Shown piece after piece: positions 17,448 to 24,478 of a stretch of 59,177 nucleotides of DNA (position 1 is its first letter; every line of letters begins with the position of its first letter). The position numbers and the translations under genes are program-made. The DNA comes from a virus, in the IMG/VR virus record IMGVR_UViG_3300024999_000117, positions 1 to 59,177 of that record; one strand, given 5' to 3'. Below the pieces are notes generated by a model. That model was given only the letters and a program-made list of their open reading frames with translations. It ran no database searches and had not been told where the DNA came from.

Positions 17448-17924
17448 TTAAAGTGCCTCCGCTGCAACCCACAGGTCATGTAATTTTTCTGTCGGCACAT
17501 CGGATACTTTAGCAACACCAAAACTTTGTATCAGTGCTTTGACAGCTGCCTGCTTACCTGCTTGGGCAAGAGCCCCCAGCTTAGTTTTCACATCATCGAG
17601 AGCGATTACCGGAGTATCTTTCTTGACATCCGTTTCCGGTTTATCTGTAGAAGTTTCTACACCATTGCCAGCAGCAGGCTCAGAGTTTTCGGCAGTAACA
17701 GGCTTATCAGCGTTTTCTGCCTTATCAGTAGCACCTGCAGCGTCAGCTAGTTTAAAGTTAAAGTCAGATTTAGTTTTATCAGCGGACTTAGATGTATCAT
17801 CTATGGCAGAAGTTATAGTAACCCGAGGTACGGGAACATTAGACATAGCACTGGCCAAGTTATTAAGTGCTTCGCATAGTCCCAAAGCGTTTATGTTTAC
17901 GTTCAAATCAACTGTTATTTTCAT
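17448..17924 (-). CDS. Phage protein with low-complexity linker
   Basis: 158 residues. A short beta-like start (MKITVDLNVNINALG), a long low-complexity middle rich in A, D, K, S and T (residues 45-110), and a helical C-terminal segment (VKTKLGALAQAGKQAAVKALIQSFGVAKVSDVPTEKL broken by short loops) that resembles the C-terminal module seen in many phage proteins beside DUF2800. ATG with GGAGG upstream. The function is unknown; an adaptor role would fit the architecture. Confidence 0.72.
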   Translation of the reverse strand: MKITVDLNVNINALGLCEALNNLASAMSNVPVPRVTITSAIDDTSKSADKTKSDFNFKLADAAGATDKAENADKPVTAENSEPAAGNGVETSTDKPETDVKKDTPVIALDDVKTKLGALAQAGKQAAVKALIQSFGVAKVSDVPTEKLHDLWVAAEAL

Positions 17925-18097
17925 TTTAGGTAAACCTCCGTTATAATTAGTGTGGGTATTTTTTTGTTGGCGCCTCTAGCCGCGACAACGGACCGAGGCG
18001 CTCTTTTTAATTTCTGTAAGTTTATAAGTGTTGAGGAGATACTTAGTGGTTACATAAGATTTGCACCTCCTTAAGTTAGTACCACGAAACCAATCAG
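17925..18097. other. Gene-free leader with hairpin and start-stop motif
   Basis: 173 bp without a gene. On the minus strand an AAGGAGG (18072-18066) is followed ten bases later by ATG TAA (18055-18050), a start codon directly followed by a stop. Further on, GCGCCTC (17970-17976) pairs with GAGGCGC (17995-18001). The hairpin is followed by TTTTT only on the plus strand, so as a terminator it would serve plus-strand transcription, for which no gene is seen; as a minus-strand leader it would be a structured 5' region of the next gene. Confidence 0.45.
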
Positions 18098-18385
18098 CTA
18101 TTTATCTAACAAAGCAATCAGTCCGTTTTCGTACTTAAGAATTATTTCAGCATTCTTACCCCCTACACCAATGCGGTCCAAGATATTACCGGCACTACAG
18201 CAACCACGCATAACGGTTTTAATGCTGTTAGCTACATAACCAACGTGCTTATCACTAAACAGCACTTTAACTGCCTCCAAGTCATAGGCGTTTTCAGGTT
18301 CTTTCACCAGTATAACTTTATCACCCACATCTAAGATGTTAGGTTGGATGAGGTGATTAACGCCCACAATACTAACTAATCTCAT
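18098..18385 (-). CDS. HIRAN-domain protein
   Basis: 95 residues. The whole protein fits a HIRAN fold: VGVNHLI, LDVGDKVILVKEPENAYDLEAVKVLF, and HVGYVANS. HIRAN domains bind 3' ends of single-stranded DNA in eukaryotic HLTF; stand-alone bacterial and phage versions probably recognise damaged or stalled replication DNA. ATG with AGGAGGG upstream. Lies between two phage early genes in the same direction. Confidence 0.75.
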   Translation of the reverse strand: MRLVSIVGVNHLIQPNILDVGDKVILVKEPENAYDLEAVKVLFSDKHVGYVANSIKTVMRGCCSAGNILDRIGVGGKNAEIILKYENGLIALLDK

Positions 18386-18408
18386 GTACTTATACCCTCC
18401 TAAGCTAA

Positions 18409-19128
18409 CTACTCAGTCACAATCAATCTATCCAAAAGAATCAGGTCAGCAAGCTTGTCCTCAAAATAGGACTTAACGTTCTTCCGTGCCTGCATCCTCC
18501 AAGCACCCCCGTCTGCCTCAAACAAGGCTGCTTTAGGACCATTCTGCAAGCGTAACAGGAACTCGCCCTCGGGTTGCTCTACTTCAATGAAGGTTCTGTA
18601 AGGAGCCAGCTTAACAATGGGGTCGATAGTTACCTTCGAAACAGTAGCAATGCCAGTTTTTGCAGTAACCGTTTGGGTTATTCCATCATCGGTACTAGTC
18701 TTAATTGCTTCTTCAACGACACCACCAAGCAGCTTGACCAATGCATCCCTAGCTTCCGATTCTACAAAAGTGGATTTAAGCCTGATAATCATGTCTTCGA
18801 GGTCGGTATACATGCCTAACTTCTGTGCAGGTATTTCGGCTTTGGCTACGTACAGAAGGAACCTTCCAAAGTCATCTCTCAAGCAGGAATGTACTTCTAC
18901 CAACTCCGGACCAACAACGTGTATAATTAAACCGTTTAGCCTGTTGTGCTCATATTCTTTATTGATTAAATCAACAATACTGAGCAACGACTTTGTGGTA
19001 AACGGTTCGGGTGATACTTCAGGTACACGGTAAAGTGTTTTGGTCTGGTACTTCAACCCATCAATTTCAACTGTTTCAAGTTCTTTCAACGACATTAGAT
19101 ATTGCAGCCCATCCCTATTTAAACTCAA
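18409..19128 (-). CDS. Conserved early phage protein, paired with 19130 gene
   Basis: 239 residues, TTG start with GAGGAG upstream. Mixed alpha/beta protein without a recognisable catalytic motif. It contains an ITQTVTAKTG segment and a helix with YFEDKLADLILLDRL at the end. In phages of this type such a gene commonly lies beside a small 'replication terminator'-labelled protein, as here. Function unknown. Confidence 0.7.
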   Translation of the reverse strand: MSLNRDGLQYLMSLKELETVEIDGLKYQTKTLYRVPEVSPEPFTTKSLLSIVDLINKEYEHNRLNGLIIHVVGPELVEVHSCLRDDFGRFLLYVAKAEIPAQKLGMYTDLEDMIIRLKSTFVESEARDALVKLLGGVVEEAIKTSTDDGITQTVTAKTGIATVSKVTIDPIVKLAPYRTFIEVEQPEGEFLLRLQNGPKAALFEADGGAWRMQARKNVKSYFEDKLADLILLDRLIVTE

Positions 19129-19129
19129 A

Positions 19130-19471
19130 TTAGTTCACACTCCTCAATTGAAATATTTCTGCCTTGTTACTGTCAGGACTGTCCTTGACATATTCAACCG
19201 CCACAGCGTTACCTTTGCGGTCAGTGTCAAGGTTCAGTCTGGTCAAAATAGGCTTGACCGGTGCTAAAGTAGCTTTTGCCTGTGCTGAACATGCCACACT
19301 TTCCCTGTTTTCGTCTACCTCGAAAACCAGAGTAACGACTAACTTTCTTTTGTCCTTGGTGCTGGTATTCGGATCAACTAAGTTATTTAAAACCCGGCCC
19401 AGCTCGTTTGTAATCTGCTCCTGGATTGCGCCTTTTGCGAGTTCTAAAACGTTGATTTCTTTACCTACCAT
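19130..19471 (-). CDS. Small early protein ('replication terminator'-like)
   Basis: 113 residues. ATG with a perfect AAGGAGG. An N-terminal helix (LAKGAIQEQITNELGRVLNNLVDP) is followed by beta strands (KRKLVVTLVFEVDENRESVACSAQAKATL broken over strands). Many databases carry such phage proteins under 'replication terminator protein', a name I think rests on weak similarity to Rtp. Stop and start of the neighbour nearly touch. Confidence 0.7.
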   Translation of the reverse strand: MVGKEINVLELAKGAIQEQITNELGRVLNNLVDPNTSTKDKRKLVVTLVFEVDENRESVACSAQAKATLAPVKPILTRLNLDTDRKGNAVAVEYVKDSPDSNKAEIFQLRSVN

Positions 19472-19493
19472 TTATCTTTTTCACCTCCTTAAA

Positions 19494-19640
19494 TTAGTAC
19501 ATATAACTTATAATATTAAGTTCTTCGAGTTCCCTGAATTGTTCGTAAGTTATTAGTCTTTCAGCGAAAGCCTTGCATATCAGGTCCCAAAAATTTTCTG
19601 AACCTAATTTACTAAGTAACTTCTGATATGTTTTAACCAC
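19494..19640 (-). CDS. Possible small helical protein (48 aa)
   Basis: A 48-residue frame, helical and charged (TYQKLLSKLGSENFWDLI, LITYEQFRELEEL), filling most of a 222-bp gap. The only usual start is a GTG at 19640 with an AGAGG that is too close; the frame is open further upstream into the preceding gene, so the true start is unclear. The peptide looks protein-like, but the start problem keeps confidence low. Confidence 0.4.
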   Translation of the reverse strand: MVKTYQKLLSKLGSENFWDLICKAFAERLITYEQFRELEELNIISYMY

Positions 19641-19693
19641 CCTCTTAATTAACTCTTGGGGTTTTACGGGTCGCCCCCAAACCGATAAACTTA

Positions 19694-20164
19694 CTATGCT
19701 TCTTTTAGCGCTTTGTACGCATCTCCGGCGTTTTTATCCCTTTTTAAAGCCTCGCCATCTTGCGTCCAGTCCACACCCGCCATGCATTTAGTTACGGCTT
19801 TAACGATTGTTTTCATAGACTTAAAATCCCTGGTGGTTAAACGCCATCCGCTCTTTTCATGTGATACCGTGTAAGTGGATTTATTAAGTTCGCGGTGAAT
19901 CATAACCCCCGCAAAATCAGGATTACGATATACTGTAAGTTCCACCTCTCCGCCATCTGTATACCTCACTTTACCTTTCCCTTTAGTCCAACCAGCCACT
20001 GCAATATTGGTTTCAACCTCGTCAACCAGCTGCCTGACAAGCATTGTTGCAGATACATTGTCTTTGTCCAGATACGCCTTTATCTCAACCGGCAGTTTAC
20101 TTTGATCAAGAATCTCCCACTGGTGCTGCAGAAGGTTTTGTATTTCGATAAGTTTTTTAAGCAT
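19694..20164 (-). CDS. Uncharacterised early protein
   Basis: 156 residues. A helical N-terminal half (LKKLIEIQNLLQHQWEIL) precedes a beta-rich part (KVRYTDGGEVELTVYRN, THRDFKSMKTI-like strands) and an amphipathic end. No motif recognised. ATG overlapping the end of the upstream basic protein gene, with no strong Shine-Dalgarno, so probably translated by coupling. Confidence 0.65.
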   Translation of the reverse strand: MLKKLIEIQNLLQHQWEILDQSKLPVEIKAYLDKDNVSATMLVRQLVDEVETNIAVAGWTKGKGKVRYTDGGEVELTVYRNPDFAGVMIHRELNKSTYTVSHEKSGWRLTTRDFKSMKTIVKAVTKCMAGVDWTQDGEALKRDKNAGDAYKALKEA

Positions 20165-20369
20165 ACCGGCGATTCTTCTGCTTAGACGCTTTAGCCATTT
20201 TCCTTTTACGCCTCTTTATTTCAGTTTTACTAACAATCCTTTTGCCGGCTGCTGTCCTGGGGTGGTTGTGCATAAGTTTAATAAATTTCTTTACAGGTTT
20301 ATCCTGGTTAACAGCTATATCGACACCACCAATCAAGGGTAAACATTCTTTCAGTTTTCTTAAATACAT
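20157..20369 (-). CDS. Small, very basic protein
   Basis: 70 residues from the ATG with a perfect AGGAGGT eight bases upstream; an earlier in-frame start would lie inside the PP-loop gene and lacks a site. About a third of residues are K or R, especially the C-terminal half (KRIVSKTEIKRRKRKMAKAS). This composition suggests nucleic-acid binding. Family unknown. Confidence 0.65.
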   Translation of the reverse strand: MYLRKLKECLPLIGGVDIAVNQDKPVKKFIKLMHNHPRTAAGKRIVSKTEIKRRKRKMAKASKQKNRRYA

Positions 20370-20382
20370 ATTTCTATACCTC

Positions 20383-21357
20383 CTAACTAATTTTGTCTTC
20401 CCAACCAACCCCGATATAGTTCAGTACCTTACCCCAGCCCCATTTGTACATCCAAAAATTCCACTCAGCAGGTGAATCTTCTCTGAGTCTATCGAATCTA
20501 TGCGGCCGCTTTTCCATATGGATGCCGAAGCCACACATTGTGCAGCCGGTTCTCTTTGCCCTCGTGGTGTCCAAAGTTCCGTTCGGCAGTAGAACTATTT
20601 CTCCGTATATCTCAGGTACCGGAACATCTAATTCTAAAGCTAATCTCAGTAAATCGGATTTTGAGAATATCGCAAACGGGCAACTTCGCGTAACTGTTTT
20701 CCCGAAATAGTTGCAACCGTTTTTCCGTAGCCCCTTCTCCCTTTGTCCTCCCTCTGAAGCCATTAGGCCCATATACGGGAAAAGCTTATTTTTCTTAGCA
20801 AAATCATTACATGGTTTTTCCTTCATATGGTAGCAACAATCTGCGCTAACCCTAAATGGCGCTGTTTTGCAAATTAATTCCGGCCTGTGGTGGTTATACA
20901 GCCCCCCGAATAATTTTATCCATTTTTCAGGTAGCTTGATTTTGTTACTATGCTTAAATCCTCCCTGAGCACCCATATCACCAGTCATAATAGCGTGAAT
21001 AAAGGTCTGTTTTGGGCTGTCAGGAATCTGAAGTATACTTATCTTTTTGGCTTTTTCTTTACTCACGACAGGATAGCCGAATTCTTTTATAACCTGCGTT
21101 TTTAACTTTCCAGGCCTTAAAAAGACTATATTACTAAGCTGTCTGTGTATTTTTTGTATACTTCGGTCTTCTAAAGCAGATACAGACGCCCCAGGAATGT
21201 CCTTATTAACGTGTTTTTGCAGAAATAATAAGAGAGTGATGCTGTCTAGTCCACCAACCGAACAGTAAACCTTACCACCCAGTTTTTCATAAAACTCACG
21301 AGCTATGAGCTTTGCGTGTTCTATTTTCATTTCATATGGCAATGTCTGTCTAAACAT
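20383..21357 (-). CDS. PAPS-reductase-like PP-loop protein
   Basis: 324 residues. The pyrophosphate-binding loop is SVGGLDSIT (residues 33-41), a variant of SGGxDS. Later motifs fit phage PAPS-reductase-like proteins: MASEGGQREKG, RSCPFAIFSKSDLLRLALELDVP, and TTRAKRTGCTMCGFG followed by an aromatic-rich end. It has about ten cysteines that could hold a metal cluster. The family activates a substrate with ATP, often for sulfur chemistry; DndC, which modifies DNA backbones with sulfur, is a relative. The substrate here is unknown. No DndD/E partners are visible. Confidence 0.75.
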   Translation of the reverse strand: MFRQTLPYEMKIEHAKLIAREFYEKLGGKVYCSVGGLDSITLLLFLQKHVNKDIPGASVSALEDRSIQKIHRQLSNIVFLRPGKLKTQVIKEFGYPVVSKEKAKKISILQIPDSPKQTFIHAIMTGDMGAQGGFKHSNKIKLPEKWIKLFGGLYNHHRPELICKTAPFRVSADCCYHMKEKPCNDFAKKNKLFPYMGLMASEGGQREKGLRKNGCNYFGKTVTRSCPFAIFSKSDLLRLALELDVPVPEIYGEIVLLPNGTLDTTRAKRTGCTMCGFGIHMEKRPHRFDRLREDSPAEWNFWMYKWGWGKVLNYIGVGWEDKIS

Positions 21358-21378
21358 AAAATCCTGTGAATTCGTATA

Positions 21379-21579
21379 TCACACCTCCAGCATTTTGTTT
21401 CCTTTCATCACAGCCTGTAGCATCCTAACAAGCGGTTGTCTACGCTTTGCCCTGGTTGTGCCGTCTTGATAGCCTGTCCTATATTGCTGCTTGTCTACTG
21501 GATCACTTGGTAAACACCTGGCCACCCCAATAAATCCATGATTAAAACCTACCTGATAATACCCACCTTCTTTCCACAC
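21379..21579 (-). CDS. Small hypothetical protein
   Basis: 66 residues. GTG start with AGGAGGG upstream; the ATG two bases before is in another frame. Tyrosine/glycine-rich first half (GGYYQVGFNHGFIG) and a basic second half. No family recognised. Fits the tightly packed string of small early genes. Confidence 0.6.
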   Translation of the reverse strand: MWKEGGYYQVGFNHGFIGVARCLPSDPVDKQQYRTGYQDGTTRAKRRQPLVRMLQAVMKGNKMLEV

Positions 21580-21590
21580 ATAAAACCCTC

Positions 21591-21743
21591 CTAAGTTTTA
21601 ATAATTTTTCTACCTGGTGTTACTCTATGCACTATGTGCAACTCACCGGGTAAATCTTTAACAACTAACCAGTTATTCGGGTTTAATTTGCTTGCTTTGA
21701 TTATTTCTTTCTGTTTACGGGTAGGATTTTTTCCGTGTTTCAT
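21591..21743 (-). CDS. DUF6906-like small protein
   Basis: 50 residues beginning MKHGKNPTRKQKEIIKA, then LNPNNWLVVKDLPGELHIVHR. This is the recognisable pattern of the DUF6906 phage proteins: a basic helix followed by a short beta hairpin. Start overlaps the stop of the upstream gene (ATGA). Function unknown, but the family is widespread in Firmicute phages. Confidence 0.8.
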   Translation of the reverse strand: MKHGKNPTRKQKEIIKASKLNPNNWLVVKDLPGELHIVHRVTPGRKIIKT

Positions 21744-21934
21744 ATAGCTGTTTCCTTCCGTAAATCGTGATATTCAAATTCGTTATGTCTACAGTCAAAT
21801 GATATTACAGGGTTTTCACGGCAAACTATTCCACAACTGATAGTCTTGGCACCGCTTGAGCATGTCCCACATTTGGACTTAATCAGTTCCCTCTTTTCCT
21901 GGACAAGCTGCTTCCAGCGTTCCTTCGGAGTCAA
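21740..21934 (-). CDS. Small cysteine-containing protein
   Basis: 64 residues from a TTG at 21934 with GGAGG seven bases upstream, inside the end of the preceding gene. C-x-x-C (CGTCSSG), then SCGIVC and a late D-C-R-H give a possible zinc-binding set. A longer start at 22003 is open but would overlap the neighbour by 125 bp. Function unknown. Confidence 0.5.
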   Translation of the reverse strand: MTPKERWKQLVQEKRELIKSKCGTCSSGAKTISCGIVCRENPVISFDCRHNEFEYHDLRKETAI

Positions 21935-22331
21935 TAACAGCACCTCCCTGTTCAGATTCCCAGCAGTCAAAGCCATCACAAGCGTTACAGGGGTAATCTT
22001 CACTGCCTACAACTTTGTGTTTGCAGTTATCGCAGTTACGTTCAGCAGGTATGTTCTGGACATCAATCTCTAACTGAAGCAAGCAGTACCCAAGTTTATC
22101 TGCAACCGGGTTTTCTTCTTGCAAATCCGGCTCAGTGGCGTATCTCATGTTCTTGTCAAAGTCTCTAACAAGAAACAGCATCCTGCCGTATTGCTCTGGC
22201 TCAATTCCGCTAGGAAAAAGAAGTTGCAGGTAAGCTTCCGACTTTGCGTAAGAGTCACCATATTTTTTATTCTTCTTTGCCACTAAGTTAGCGATGTTAA
22301 CGGCATGTGGCATCCATTTATTTTCTATCAT
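21879..22331 (-). CDS. MazG/DUF1599-like protein with zinc-like tail
   Basis: 150 residues from the ATG with GAGGGG. The first 95 residues resemble phage nucleotide pyrophosphohydrolase-like proteins (KKNKKYGDSYAKSE, then FLVRDFDKNMRY and VADKLGYCLLQLE). The C-terminal 45 residues hold CDNCKHK, PCNACDGFDCWE, a possible zinc knuckle. Could trim nucleotide pools, perhaps removing unmodified or modified dNTPs; catalytic residues are not clear enough to be sure. Confidence 0.6.
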   Translation of the reverse strand: MIENKWMPHAVNIANLVAKKNKKYGDSYAKSEAYLQLLFPSGIEPEQYGRMLFLVRDFDKNMRYATEPDLQEENPVADKLGYCLLQLEIDVQNIPAERNCDNCKHKVVGSEDYPCNACDGFDCWESEQGGAVIDSEGTLEAACPGKEGTD

Positions 22332-22581
22332 AATATCCCCTCTCACGGTTCTTCTTGATCATAAATTGCCTGCCTTCCTCAATACTCACACCGCTCTGTT
22401 CCTCTCGCATACGTTGAAGTGTTTCAACACTCTGCCCAATGTCATGTAGTTCAACATCCATATCGCCAAGCATACCTTCGTTGAAGGCTTTTATCGCCTC
22501 AGTGACTTCGGATAAGATGTGCTGCAATTGCTGTTCTACAGTGTTGGTGTCAGCAAACTTAATGCGTGGGTATTTGTACAT
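22318..22581 (-). CDS. MazG-like nucleotide pyrophosphohydrolase
   Basis: 87 residues from the ATG at 22581, which shares a base with the stop of the upstream gene. Motifs HILSEVTEAIKAF and VELHDIGQSVETLQR give the EExxE...ExxD type metal site of all-alpha NTP pyrophosphatases. Such phage enzymes hydrolyse dNTPs or alarmone-like nucleotides. It overlaps the DUF1599-like gene, which may be its functional partner. Confidence 0.7.
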   Translation of the reverse strand: MYKYPRIKFADTNTVEQQLQHILSEVTEAIKAFNEGMLGDMDVELHDIGQSVETLQRMREEQSGVSIEEGRQFMIKKNRERGYYDRK

Positions 22582-22862
22582 CAACAACCTGCTTTCTTAG
22601 CTAACCAGTTACAACACTTACCCCAAACAGTCTGATTCTCTATTCGATAAATCCTTTCGAGTAAAGACTTGTAGCAGGTATTTAATATAAAAACTTTACT
22701 TTTAAGCCACTTAATATCAGTTTTAACTTGAGATATTCGGTTCCCCTGGTCAATGCAAACTCGTCCTTGTACTTCAGCTGTTTCACGAAGGTCCTTTAAT
22801 TCGGCTTTCACCCGCAGGAGTTGACTTTCTAAGCGCTGGATACGTGAGTTTGTTTTTCCCAA
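22581..22862 (-). CDS. Coiled-coil small protein
   Basis: 93 residues, TTG start with GGGAGGGG upstream. Nearly the whole protein is predicted coiled coil by heptad pattern (NSRIQRLESQLLRVKAELKDL onward), ending in a W-C-C-N-W-L-A-K-K segment. No family recognised. Confidence 0.6.
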   Translation of the reverse strand: MGKTNSRIQRLESQLLRVKAELKDLRETAEVQGRVCIDQGNRISQVKTDIKWLKSKVFILNTCYKSLLERIYRIENQTVWGKCCNWLAKKAGC

Positions 22863-22878
22863 CTTTCGCCCCTCCCAA

Positions 22879-23151
22879 TTACTTCTTAAATCTTTTAGTT
22901 GTGTTCAAGCTACCGTAAGTACCATCGACTATAGACTTTATCCTCTTACCGTTACTGTTGAATTCTTCAAAGCATTTACGCTCCTTAACTATGTCAATTT
23001 TGTGCAACTTCACCAGGCGCGATATGAAACTTTTACTTACTCCATATTGTTGCGCCACCTGGTTTAAAGTTAATTTTTGTTTAACAAGTCGCTCTCTGAG
23101 TTTTTCTTTCGTCAACTCTGCTTTGACTTTATCACCTTTGGTTTTAACCAA
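22879..23151 (-). CDS. Helix-turn-helix DNA-binding protein
   Basis: About 90 residues. A clear helix-turn-helix, L-T-L-N-Q-V-A-Q-Q-Y-G-V-S-K-S-F-I-S-R-L, sits near residues 30-50, flanked by basic segments. TTG at 23151 with GGAGG upstream is preferred over a GTG inside that site. Likely an early-gene regulator or replication-related DNA-binding protein. Confidence 0.65.
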   Translation of the reverse strand: MVKTKGDKVKAELTKEKLRERLVKQKLTLNQVAQQYGVSKSFISRLVKLHKIDIVKERKCFEEFNSNGKRIKSIVDGTYGSLNTTKRFKK

Positions 23152-23270
23152 GATCACCTCCGCAAATGTTTGGCATATTTCCCAGGTTATCTAGTATACA
23201 TAGACTAGAGAGGTGTTTGTTTCCAACATAAAAGATTATTTTTTAAGTGGCCCAAAATCCCGGCCACACT
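23152..23270. promoter_or_regulatory. Gene-free leader with CTAGT/ACTAG inverted repeat
   Basis: Upstream of the helix-turn-helix gene. CTAGT (23191-23195) and ACTAG (23204-23208) form an inverted repeat around ATACATAG; the right half shares TATACATAGAC-like letters with the immunity region near 25.7 kb. Could be an operator. No convincing promoter pair found. Confidence 0.3.
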
Positions 23271-23498
23271 CTACCAGTATTTATTCAGATTTTTGTAATA
23301 ATCAAAACTGCCTTGCTTGCGTAACTTTTTTATCTTGCTCTTCACAGCAGGTACCGTCCTGCCCAGAGCTAAAGACATGATTTCTGAGCCATCAATCTCG
23401 TAATATTTGCAAAGGTACTCAACTTCATAGTCGGTAAATGGTTCTCCCTGATTACCATACAGTTCAGGGTCGTAGGCGGTTAGTGTTGTTGTATCCAT
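23271..23498 (-). CDS. Small SANT/Myb-like helical protein
   Basis: 75 residues. The segment PFTDYEVEYLCKYYEIDGSEIMSLALGRTVPAVKSKIKKLRKQG has the spacing of the small tri-helical (Myb/SANT-like) phage DNA-binding proteins. ATG with a weak AGG upstream, probably coupled to the small frame overlapping its start. Function unknown. Confidence 0.6.
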   Translation of the reverse strand: MDTTTLTAYDPELYGNQGEPFTDYEVEYLCKYYEIDGSEIMSLALGRTVPAVKSKIKKLRKQGSFDYYKNLNKYW

Positions 23499-23569
23499 AA
23501 CCTGTTTAACCTAAGCCACCGACGAAACTCTTTTACAGTGCCTTTAAAAGCTATAAGTTTATACAACAT
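23480..23569 (-). CDS. Possible 29-aa peptide gene
   Basis: AAGGAGTG lies upstream of an ATG at 23569, giving a 29-residue basic peptide (MLYKLIAFKGTVKEFRRWLR, then NRLW and a short end) whose stop overlaps the next start by 19 bases. The good ribosome site and coupling argue for translation; length argues for caution. Confidence 0.45.
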   Translation of the reverse strand: MLYKLIAFKGTVKEFRRWLRLNRLWIQQH

Positions 23570-23604
23570 CTTTTTAACACTCCTTATTAGTTATTAATTT
23601 TCCT

Positions 23605-23820
23605 TTAACAACCTAGTTGATCGGTATTGCCTTCACCCACAACAACTATATAATCCATCGCAAACCTAACGCTTTTAGCAATAAGCTTGACCGTTGGGAC
23701 ACCGGTCTGAACGCTCAACTCTTTAAGTATCGAGTGCGTTTCACTGTCTACCAATGCTGGCTTATATCCTGAGTTACTTTTCTCAACTGTAATTAATAAT
23801 TTAGGCTTGGAATCACTCAA
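23605..23820 (-). CDS. Small hypothetical protein
   Basis: 71 residues, TTG start with GGCGGTG upstream. A beta start (KLLITVEKSNSGYKPALV) is followed by two helices (ETHSILKELSVQTGVPTVKLIAKSVRFAMDYI in part), reminiscent of a ribbon-helix-helix fold but not diagnostic. Part of the early small-gene cluster. Confidence 0.55.
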   Translation of the reverse strand: MSDSKPKLLITVEKSNSGYKPALVDSETHSILKELSVQTGVPTVKLIAKSVRFAMDYIVVVGEGNTDQLGC

Positions 23821-23838
23821 AATATCACCGCCTTTTAC

Positions 23839-24054
23839 TTATTTAGGCCCCAGAACCATAGCCTTGTATTCTTCGTAAATCCCATTGTAGTTATCCAAGT
23901 TAAAATGAATTGCAACTACAAACCAGGCCCCTATCGCTCCCATAACTTCACCTTGGTAATAATCCGTGTCACCTTTATTTGTTGCCCAGAACTTAGCGCT
24001 CCGCATTATGTGGTTGTGAAGTGCTTCAAAGAGTTTTTGAGTGTTGTCTGGCAT
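23839..24054 (-). CDS. Small hypothetical protein
   Basis: 71 residues from an ATG with AGGAGGT eight bases upstream, beginning MPDNTQKLFEALHNHIMRS. Helical; conserved-looking aromatic patch (GAIGAWFVVAIHFNLDNY). An earlier in-frame start would overlap the upstream regulator and has no site. Family not recognised. Confidence 0.6.
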   Translation of the reverse strand: MPDNTQKLFEALHNHIMRSAKFWATNKGDTDYYQGEVMGAIGAWFVVAIHFNLDNYNGIYEEYKAMVLGPK

Positions 24055-24067
24055 TTCAGTAAACCTC

Positions 24068-24286
24068 CTATCCGTAATTTCCATGTTTGACCGGGCAATT
24101 TTCGCAGTACCTACAAGCAACCTCTCGACCGTAAACCTTAGCCATTGCGCTTACTTCATCGGGGCTGGGAATCTTTTTACCGCCCTCTATACGGGCCAGT
24201 GTCCTTTCCCCGATGGGTATATGCTCCGCTGCCTCCAACCTACTTCGAAATCCTGCCTGTATCCGGGCCTGTCTGTAGATGTTCAC
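24068..24286 (-). CDS. XRE-type regulator with cysteine tail
   Basis: 72 residues. Helix-turn-helix of the XRE family: ARIQAGFRSRLEAAEHIPIGERTLARIEGGKKIPSPDEVSAMAKVY in segments. The end, RYCENCPVK, adds a C-x-x-C as seen in many small Clostridial phage regulators. Starts inside the end of the next upstream gene. Likely controls early transcription. Confidence 0.75.
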   Translation of the reverse strand: MNIYRQARIQAGFRSRLEAAEHIPIGERTLARIEGGKKIPSPDEVSAMAKVYGREVACRYCENCPVKHGNYG

Positions 24287-24446
24287 TTACATCTTCCCCT
24301 TTCGCCAAACCACGTAGACGGTTTGCATAAAACCGTGCCAGCCCATCAATTTGCTCATCAAAGCTACCAGGCACCTGCCCGATGACTTCACGTTTAATAG
24401 TTTCTAAGGTATCCCGCCTGGAAGTGTATTTAACGATTACGAGCAT
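24240..24446 (-). CDS. Small hypothetical protein
   Basis: 68 residues from the ATG at 24446 (MLVIVKYTSRRDTLETIKR), with AGGGG upstream. No motif recognised; mixed strand-helix. The end overlaps the XRE regulator gene by 47 bp, which is long and leaves slight doubt about one of the two. Confidence 0.5.
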   Translation of the reverse strand: MLVIVKYTSRRDTLETIKREVIGQVPGSFDEQIDGLARFYANRLRGLAKGEDVSEHLQTGPDTGRISK

Positions 24447-24478
24447 AATAATTACCTGCCCCTCTGTGCCTATTAGGT

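Noticed and set aside
20383-21357. Dnd phosphorothioation system
   Set aside because: No DndB, DndD or DndE-like genes are present; only one PP-loop protein that is distantly related to DndC.
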